A DNA stretch of 7,041 nucleotides, taken from assembly GCA_030641695.1 (NCBI GenBank), contig DAOWGY010000050.1, positions 1 through 7,041 of the forward strand, written 5' to 3'. The position numbers and the translations under genes are program-made. Source of the DNA: Gammaproteobacteria bacterium (GTDB lineage Bacteria > Pseudomonadota > Gammaproteobacteria > Steroidobacterales > Woeseiaceae). The notes under the pieces were generated by a model. It saw nothing but the letters and a program-made list of their open reading frames with translations. It ran no database searches and was not told where the DNA came from. Positions 1-4,256 of this stretch are shown here, one piece after another. Every line of letters starts with the position of its first letter. Position 1 is the stretch's first letter.

Positions 1-1442
1 AGTCTATACAGGATGTGGTTGTCGTAAGAGAAACGGTAGTCGGTCCGCGTATACTGATTGATTCCCCAATCCGTAATCAGCAGGCTCTTGGTCGGCTTCG
101 AGACCGCCGATTGGCCTGTAACCAGTCGAACCTCTGCCGGTCTCACAATCATGCTCTTGTACGGCAAGGCGTCTTGTGCGTTGTGAATGACGATTGGAAC
201 GATTGGTACACCGGCCTGCTTCGCCAGATGAAAGGCACCAAGCTTGAACTGTCCAAGTTTGCCGTTTCGACTTCGCGTGCCTTCCGGAGAGATCACCACC
301 GATCGGCTCGAATGCAACGCATCGACAGCCGGCTGCAGTGCCCGCTGCGGATTGCCTACGTGTTCGCGATCGATGAATACTGCACCTGTGTAAGTAAACG
401 CGGGGCCCATTGGCAACTGATATTTGACTTCCTTTTTGGCGACTGCGATTACGTCTTCCCGCAACAGCTTCGCCGTGATCAGTACATCGATCGCGCTCTG
501 GTGGTTGAATACAAACACCGCTGGCCGATGCGACCAGAGATTTTCTTCCTGCTCAACGAGCAGTTTCAGGCGCCCTATGGCAGACGCCACACTGGTCCAG
601 GCGCCGACGGAAAAGTTCGTCGTATCGCGTTCCGACGCACCCAGTGCGCGGAACGGCAAACCCACGGCGAGAAACGGCAGCACACTGCCGTAAATGAACA
701 AGCTCCGGACAACGTCACCGACCCCGATCGGGCCACGACTTTCAAGATGAATGTCGCGCCAGCCATTTTGCCGCGCGATAGAGGCAAGCTTGCCGTCAGG
801 GTTTACGACAACAGGATGCCCGACAGCATCCAGCAGGAAAACATCCTCGGCACCGTCGGCATAACAATAGCTCTTCCTGAGGCTGATGCGCTGCTGTTTG
901 GCGAACTCCCGCACAGCATCCAGCTTGTTTTCGCCATAGCAAGCTGCACCATCAAGTTCACCGGTTAGTCGGCCGTCCATGATTTCAAGTTCGGTACAAA
1001 GAATGTGATCGATGCCCAGATCCCGGGCCAGCGATTCGATTTGGTAACGCGTGGCCGAACTGACGATGGCCACTGTGTGGCCCTGCCGCTGATGCGTTTT
1101 GATAATCGCTCGGATCTCGGGAAACACCTCCGCAACAAGATGCTCGCGCGACACCTTCTCACCGAGTGCTGCGAGCTTCCGCTCCGGCATGCCCTCGAGG
1201 TTGCGCACCGCCGCCGCGATCGCGTCCTCGAAATCGCCGTACTTCAGAAGATACCGCGAGATCAGGTCGCCGAGATCAAATATCTCCTGGCCGCTGACAT
1301 CACCACTCCGAAATCGCTCCAGGAACATGTCTTTGACGGAATGTGTGCCGATGATGGTGCCGTCAAAGTCGAAAAATGCACCGGTCGTCTTGCCGCGCCT
1401 GCCCACGGCGACGTCCCTCGTGAAGTGCTCGTAGGGTTCCAC
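1..1442 (-). CDS. HAD-IB phosphatase / PlsC acyltransferase fusion (3' end outside window)
   Basis: A two-domain enzyme of phospholipid and neutral-lipid synthesis. 480 codons are visible with no in-frame stop down to position 1, so the C-terminus is missing. The N-terminal HAD domain shows motif I DFDGT with nucleophile Asp25 and Asp27, motif II VSSA with Ser128, the conserved Lys173 and motif III ADGAED with Asp196 and Asp200. This is the SerB-like subclass IB, often annotated as phosphoserine phosphatase although its substrate here is unknown. A hydrophobic stretch at about 238-265 links it to an acyltransferase domain with NHQSAID (His314, Asp319), FIDR (356-359), EGTRS (387-391) and VPIVPIV (412-418). 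These are the four PlsC blocks, implying acyl-CoA/ACP:1-acylglycerol-3-phosphate acylation at the inner membrane. The start is GTG with GGAGA 6 nt upstream; the frame has a TGA stop and no ATG before it. A second GTG at 1406 is possible, but the longer N-terminus resembles other fused members as I remember them. Residues after about 440 do not resemble the usual PlsC ending. Confidence 0.93.
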   Translation of the reverse strand, partial: MEPYEHFTRDVAVGRRGKTTGAFFDFDGTIIGTHSVKDMFLERFRSGDVSGQEIFDLGDLISRYLLKYGDFEDAIAAAVRNLEGMPERKLAALGEKVSREHLVAEVFPEIRAIIKTHQRQGHTVAIVSSATRYQIESLARDLGIDHILCTELEIMDGRLTGELDGAACYGENKLDAVREFAKQQRISLRKSYCYADGAEDVFLLDAVGHPVVVNPDGKLASIARQNGWRDIHLESRGPIGVGDVVRSLFIYGSVLPFLAVGLPFRALGASERDTTNFSVGAWTSVASAIGRLKLLVEQEENLWSHRPAVFVFNHQSAIDVLITAKLLREDVIAVAKKEVKYQLPMGPAFTYTGAVFIDREHVGNPQRALQPAVDALHSSRSVVISPEGTRSRNGKLGQFKLGAFHLAKQAGVPIVPIVIHNAQDALPYKSMIVRPAEVRLVTGQSAVSKPTKSLLITDWGINQYTRTDYRFSYDNHILYR

Positions 1443-1448
1443 TGGCGA

Positions 1449-1453
1449 TCTCC
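1449..1453 (-). promoter_or_regulatory. Ribosome-binding site of HAD-PlsC gene
   Basis: GGAGA on the minus strand, 6 nt before the GTG at 1442-1440. It decides the start, because the frame has no ATG between its upstream stop and the HAD nucleophile motif. A competing GAGGG lies inside the gene, 8 nt before the alternative GTG at 1406. Confidence 0.6.
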
Positions 1454-1561
1454 ATGCGCTGCCGCGCCCGCCAATAGCAGCGCAAAAACACGATGAACGA
1501 AACGAATTCGCGGTTCAATACGTACTCTCCCTGCCTCTTTACGGCATTCCGAGTGGGTAGA

Positions 1562-1581
1562 ATGGTTACTCTGTCAACCAT
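1562..1581. repeat. Imperfect 20-bp palindrome, possible operator
   Basis: Arms ATGGTT (1562-1567) and AACCAT (1576-1581) form a 6-bp inverted repeat with an 8-nt centre. It overlaps the last two bases of the candidate -10 box and the expected transcription start of the hydrolase gene. That placement would suit a dimeric repressor. It does not match any regulator consensus I can name with confidence, and 6-bp arms also occur by chance. Confidence 0.3.
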
Positions 1582-1585
1582 CGTC

Positions 1586-1589
1586 AGGA
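1586..1589 (+). promoter_or_regulatory. Ribosome-binding site of hydrolase gene
   Basis: AGGA, 7 nt before the ATG at 1597. A second, stronger-looking GGAG at 1592-1595 is only 1 nt from the ATG and is too close to serve this start. No other ATG, GTG or TTG in this frame lies between the upstream stop (TAG at 1558-1560) and residue 30. Confidence 0.5.
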
Positions 1590-1596
1590 CCGGAGA

Positions 1597-2388
1597 ATGA
1601 CATCGGCAGACGATAAGCGCGGCGGTCGGGCGAAACCGCCGGCCCTCGGCTATGCGATTGCGGAACTGCCGCGGGCACTGTTCGAATTCGCGTGCCTGAT
1701 CCCCGGCCATCTGATCCTCAAGAGGGCGCCGCGTGGCGACGGCCATCCGGTAATCACGCTTCCAGGCTACCGCAGCGATGACACGGCGATGCTGGCCATG
1801 CGACGGTATCTTGACCGCTGGGGCTACGCCCCCTATCCATGGGGACTCGGTACCAATCTGGGCGTGGGCTACCAGCGCATCGACTATGAACAGCGCATGC
1901 TGGTCAGGCTGGAGAACATCGTCAAGAAACACGACGAAGCGGCGACGTTGATCGGCTGGAGCCAGGGCGGCGTTATCGCGCGCGAGATCGCGAAAAAACG
2001 GCCGGACCTCGTGCGGCAGATCATTACCCTCGGGAGCCCGCTCGCCGACGCCCCGGAAGCTACCACGGTTTTTCGAATCTTTCAGCGCACGTCCGCTGAA
2101 GAAATTACCAACGAACTCATGAGTTTCATGCGGGAAGTTTCCACACCGCTCCCGGACGTCCGCTGCATCTGCATCTACAGTAAATCCGACGGTATTGTTT
2201 CCGCGGAAATTGCACAAGACCTGGTCTCGCCGAACGTCGAGAACATCCGGGTGACGTCGAGTCACCTCGGTATGGGTGTGAACCCGGTAGTACTTTTCAT
2301 CATCGCTGATCGTCTGTCTCAACCGGAAGACGATTGGAGACCTTTCAAGATGTATTCGATCGATCGAATACTGAGCTGGTCAAGTTAA
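1597..2388 (+). CDS. alpha/beta-hydrolase (lipase/esterase-like)
   Basis: A 263-residue serine hydrolase of the alpha/beta fold. The nucleophile elbow is GWSQGG with Ser122. The likely acid is Asp198 in the SKSDGIV segment and the likely base is His223 in SSHLGMGVNP, giving a complete Ser-Asp-His triad in the right order and spacing. The TLPGY segment at 54-58 fits the strand and oxyanion-loop position of the family. There is no signal peptide; a hydrophobic or amphipathic stretch at about 17-42 could touch the membrane. The gene ends 13 nt before a WS/DGAT gene on the same strand, so the two are very likely co-transcribed. A role in acyl-ester or neutral-lipid turnover, or in supplying substrate to WS/DGAT, is inferred from this context; the substrate cannot be read from the sequence. 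M. tuberculosis lipQ sits in a similar neighbourhood, but I do not claim orthology. Confidence 0.93.
   Translation: MTSADDKRGGRAKPPALGYAIAELPRALFEFACLIPGHLILKRAPRGDGHPVITLPGYRSDDTAMLAMRRYLDRWGYAPYPWGLGTNLGVGYQRIDYEQRMLVRLENIVKKHDEAATLIGWSQGGVIAREIAKKRPDLVRQIITLGSPLADAPEATTVFRIFQRTSAEEITNELMSFMREVSTPLPDVRCICIYSKSDGIVSAEIAQDLVSPNVENIRVTSSHLGMGVNPVVLFIIADRLSQPEDDWRPFKMYSIDRILSWSS
2352..2371. repeat. 20-bp perfect palindrome at hydrolase-WS/DGAT junction
   Basis: Half-site GTATTCGATC followed at once by its exact reverse complement. It lies within the last codons of the hydrolase gene (residues 252-259, MYSIDRIL) and ends 30 bp before the WS/DGAT ATG. In RNA it could fold into an 8-bp stem with a UCGA loop. 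It could be an operator, an mRNA processing or coupling element, or a chance product of codons rich in CGAT. Confidence 0.55.
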
Positions 2389-2390
2389 AC

Positions 2391-2394
2391 GGGA
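2391..2394 (+). promoter_or_regulatory. Ribosome-binding site of WS/DGAT gene
   Basis: GGGA in the 13-nt gap after the hydrolase stop, 7 nt before the ATG at 2402. It is a modest Shine-Dalgarno match that supports independent initiation on a shared transcript. Confidence 0.4.
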
Positions 2395-2401
2395 CAGTCC
2401 G

Positions 2402-3907
2402 ATGTTAAAACAACTCTCTGGAATGGATTCATTATTCCTCTATGCGGAAAGCCATCGCGCACCTTTGGAGGTCGGCTGTCTGCAAATTTACGATCCGTCC
2501 ACGTCACCCAATGGCACAGTCAGATTCAAGGAAATCCTCGCGACGTTTCAGAGTCGACTGGGTCGCTGCGATATCTTTCGCCAGAAGCTCGTCGAGGTGC
2601 CGTTCTCTCTCGATCATCCGTACTGGGTCGAAGAAGACGACTTCGACCTCGAGTATCACGTTCGTCATATCTCACTTCCGAAGCCTGGTGACTGGGGCCA
2701 GTTGATGGCTCAGATTGCCCGCTTGCAGGCGCGTCAGCTCGATCACTCCAGGCCCTTGTGGATGGCGCACATCATCGAAGGACTGGACAACGTTCCGGGC
2801 ATCCCGCCGGGCTGCTTCGCGATGTTCATGAAGTTCCACCACTCGGCGATCGACGGTGTCACCGGCCAGGACGTTACCGCCATCATGCACGACCAGGAGC
2901 CATACCAACCCGACGCATCGAGCTATCAACCATCAATGGGGCCTCGCCTGGACGGTGAGCCCGGCGCGTGGAATCTTCTCGCCAGGACACCGCTCAACAC
3001 CATGGTCAATTCGACGAAACTCGGCTTCGGGTTTCTGCGTGCCTTGCCGGCCATAGTCAGGATCGGCCTGACCCTCGCTGAAAAAACGAGGACCCCGATA
3101 CCCGTGACCGTGTTCAATGAGGGCCGGGTATCTCCGAACCGCGTCATCGATGGGCGCTTCTTCGACTTGTCGGAGTTCAGGGCGATTCGCACCGCGATCA
3201 CGGGCACCAAGGTCAACGACGTTGCTCTCACGGTCGTCGGCGGAGCACTGCGCCGCTACCTCGATGCAAAGGACGCACTGCCCGAAGACACACTGGTCGT
3301 CGCCTGTCCGGTCAACCTCGGCACCGAGTACGATGCTGTGGCGGGTCGCGGCAATCTCCTGATCATGATGACGGCGGAATTGCACACCGAGATCGCAGAT
3401 CCTGTAGAACGCTTGCGAGCCGTACATGACTCCACGCAGGACGCGAAGGACTGGATAGAGAGATTCAATGCGGCGTCAATTACCCAGACTCTCATGAATC
3501 TGCCGGCGCCCGTCGCGAAGAACTTCTACCCGCTGGTAACTGCACTGGCGCTGTATTCCGAAAAACTATTGCTAAATACGATGGTGACCAACGTCGCCGT
3601 CAAGCATGCACCTTTGTACTTCGCGGGCGCAAAGTTGATCCGGGCGCTTGCTACCGGACCCGTAATCGACCAGTCCGGCATATTCCACACAGTATTTTCG
3701 TTCGACGGCAAACTTTCGATCGGCTTCACCGCCTGCCGTGAGATGCTGCCGGATCCGCAGTTCTACGCCGACTGCATCCAGGAATCATTCGATGAACTGA
3801 AGCAGGCGACGATTGGCAAGCAACGCACCGCCAAGAAAAAGAAAGCTCGAAAAAAGAAGCGGGCGACCGCCAGCAAGAAAGTAATACCGGCCAAGGCCGC
3901 CGGCTAA
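2402..3907 (+). CDS. Wax ester synthase / acyl-CoA:diacylglycerol acyltransferase (WS/DGAT)
   Basis: A 501-residue enzyme that joins fatty acyl-CoA to diacylglycerol or a fatty alcohol, making triacylglycerol or wax ester at the inner face of the membrane and on lipid inclusions. The N-terminus LSGMDSLFLYAES matches the family opening, so the first ATG is kept over the Met at residue 8. PLW is at 118-120. The active site HHSAIDG is at 146-152, with His147 as the expected catalytic base and Asp151, Gly152. The ND-containing block VNDVALTVVGGALRRYL is at 271-287 and the GN block at 317-318. The C-terminal half has the expected LYFAGAKL and FHTVFSFDGKL segments, but the usual SNVPGP motif reads TNVAVK (396-401). 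Residues 470-501 form a lysine/arginine-rich tail with no acidic residue, about 30 residues beyond the normal fold. It follows the hydrolase by 13 nt and converges on the PHA-system gene. Whether it prefers alcohols or diacylglycerol cannot be told. Confidence 0.95.
   Translation: MLKQLSGMDSLFLYAESHRAPLEVGCLQIYDPSTSPNGTVRFKEILATFQSRLGRCDIFRQKLVEVPFSLDHPYWVEEDDFDLEYHVRHISLPKPGDWGQLMAQIARLQARQLDHSRPLWMAHIIEGLDNVPGIPPGCFAMFMKFHHSAIDGVTGQDVTAIMHDQEPYQPDASSYQPSMGPRLDGEPGAWNLLARTPLNTMVNSTKLGFGFLRALPAIVRIGLTLAEKTRTPIPVTVFNEGRVSPNRVIDGRFFDLSEFRAIRTAITGTKVNDVALTVVGGALRRYLDAKDALPEDTLVVACPVNLGTEYDAVAGRGNLLIMMTAELHTEIADPVERLRAVHDSTQDAKDWIERFNAASITQTLMNLPAPVAKNFYPLVTALALYSEKLLLNTMVTNVAVKHAPLYFAGAKLIRALATGPVIDQSGIFHTVFSFDGKLSIGFTACREMLPDPQFYADCIQESFDELKQATIGKQRTAKKKKARKKKRATASKKVIPAKAAG
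3850..3856 (+). other. A AAA AAG slippery heptamer in the WS/DGAT tail
   Basis: The heptamer lies in the phase needed for -1 frameshifting: the first A ends a CGA codon, then come AAA and AAG. A shift would give 22 further residues beginning EAGDRQQE and stop at 3922-3924, inside the convergent gene, replacing most of the basic tail. No clear stimulatory hairpin at 5-8 nt and no upstream Shine-Dalgarno-like element is visible. Lysine-rich tails produce such runs by chance, so function is only possible. Confidence 0.2.
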
Positions 3908-3911
3908 CACG

Positions 3912-4178
3912 TCAGGCGATGTGATCGTCGATCGAGCCCTCGATCGCGGCGCGGATCGGCTCACGTAGCATTATCATCGTGAGGCCGACAGTGACATGGA
4001 CCTCCACGCTCTCTTCGGCAACGAGGATACGACCCGAAACGCCACGGCCCGTCACGCGCAGGTGATCGCCCTCCCAGCGAGACGTGACGTTCAACTTGCC
4101 GCCAAGCTCCTCGGCCACCAGGTCGACGCGTCGCTTCGCCTCTTCGATACCGAGGGTATGTTGTCGTTTAATTTTCAA
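3912..4178 (-). CDS. Polyhydroxyalkanoic acid system family protein (PHA_gran_rgn type)
   Basis: An 88-residue protein resembling the small PHA-granule-region family: the opening with H-x-L-G followed by EEA (residues 7-14), a W-x-G-D core (35-38), GVSG (46-49), and a VxVxVGLT strand (58-67) leading into a C-terminal helix. Family members are found near polyhydroxyalkanoate genes; their molecular role is not established. It has no signal peptide or membrane segment. The start is TTG with AGGAG 4 nt upstream; no ATG or GTG lies between the upstream in-frame stop and this codon, so a search limited to ATG would miss or shorten the gene. It ends 4 nt from the WS/DGAT stop on the other strand. 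The czcA-like gene ends 78 nt upstream on the same strand. No phaC, phaA or phaB is in the window, so the link to storage granules rests on the family name and the WS/DGAT neighbour. Confidence 0.82.
   Translation of the reverse strand: MKIKRQHTLGIEEAKRRVDLVAEELGGKLNVTSRWEGDHLRVTGRGVSGRILVAEESVEVHVTVGLTMIMLREPIRAAIEGSIDDHIA
3929..3946. repeat. Inverted repeat in the convergent 3' region
   Basis: CGATCGAG (3929-3936) and CTCGATCG (3939-3946) flank a CC centre. The repeat lies 21 nt past the WS/DGAT stop, inside the last codons of the PHA-system gene. An RNA stem of 7 bp with a 4-nt loop is possible on either strand. Neither side has a T-run, so it is not a classical intrinsic terminator, although it could stop or stabilise 3' ends between the convergent genes. 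Confidence 0.35.
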
Positions 4179-4182
4179 CGTG

Positions 4183-4187
4183 CTCCT
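4183..4187 (-). promoter_or_regulatory. Ribosome-binding site of PHA-system gene
   Basis: AGGAG on the minus strand, 4 nt before the TTG at 4178-4176. This strong Shine-Dalgarno match is the main support for the non-ATG start. Confidence 0.65.
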
Positions 4188-4241
4188 GTTCGGAGAGTCT
4201 CTCTGCGGGCTCCCAAAGGTAACAGCAATCCGAGCGATGCC

Positions 4242-4256
4242 TCAATTGAAAATTGA
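4242..4256. repeat. AT-rich hairpin directly after the czcA-like stop
   Basis: TCAATT and AATTGA around a 3-nt centre, starting on the minus strand right after the TAG stop at 4259-4257. The 6-bp stem is AT-rich and has no following U-run, so it is a poor terminator and read-through into the PHA-system gene is plausible. The rest of the 78-nt gap holds a GAGAG-T-CTCTC palindrome (4193-4203) and the AGGAG site. Confidence 0.25.

Larger units (their letters stand above)
1443..1596. promoter_or_regulatory. Divergent intergenic region between HAD-PlsC and hydrolase genes
   Basis: The only non-coding gap longer than 100 bp in the window. It must carry the promoters for the leftward HAD-PlsC gene and for the rightward hydrolase-WS/DGAT unit, unless transcription enters from further away. 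For the rightward unit a TAGAAT (1558-1563) matches the sigma-70 -10 consensus at five of six positions and sits 33 bp before the start codon. No convincing -35 box stands 16-18 bp upstream of it. For the leftward gene, TTGAAC on the minus strand (1518-1513) could be a -35, but I see no good -10. A shared control region would suit genes of one lipid pathway; that is inference. Confidence 0.45.

Noticed and set aside
15..968. A 317-codon open frame on the plus strand
   Set aside because: It is antisense to the HAD-PlsC fusion, whose motifs are unambiguous on the minus strand; the translation is rich in Arg, Cys and His without any domain pattern.
1005..1496. A 163-codon open frame on the plus strand
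   Set aside because: It is antisense to the HAD domain and has no recognisable motif.
1490..1518. Sigma-70 promoter for HAD-PlsC based on TTGAAC
   Set aside because: No acceptable -10 hexamer occurs at 16-18 bp spacing, so it is mentioned only inside the intergenic entry.
1363..2322. A 319-codon open frame on the minus strand
   Set aside because: It lies antisense to the hydrolase with its clear catalytic triad and to the start of HAD-PlsC; the translation shows no recognisable motif and has shadow-frame composition.
3929..3946. Classical Rho-independent terminator
   Set aside because: The stem is present but neither strand has a T-run after it.
4193..4203. GAGAG-T-CTCTC palindrome between the PHA-system and czcA-like genes
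   Set aside because: Five-base arms are too short to distinguish from chance, and there is no other support for a regulatory role.
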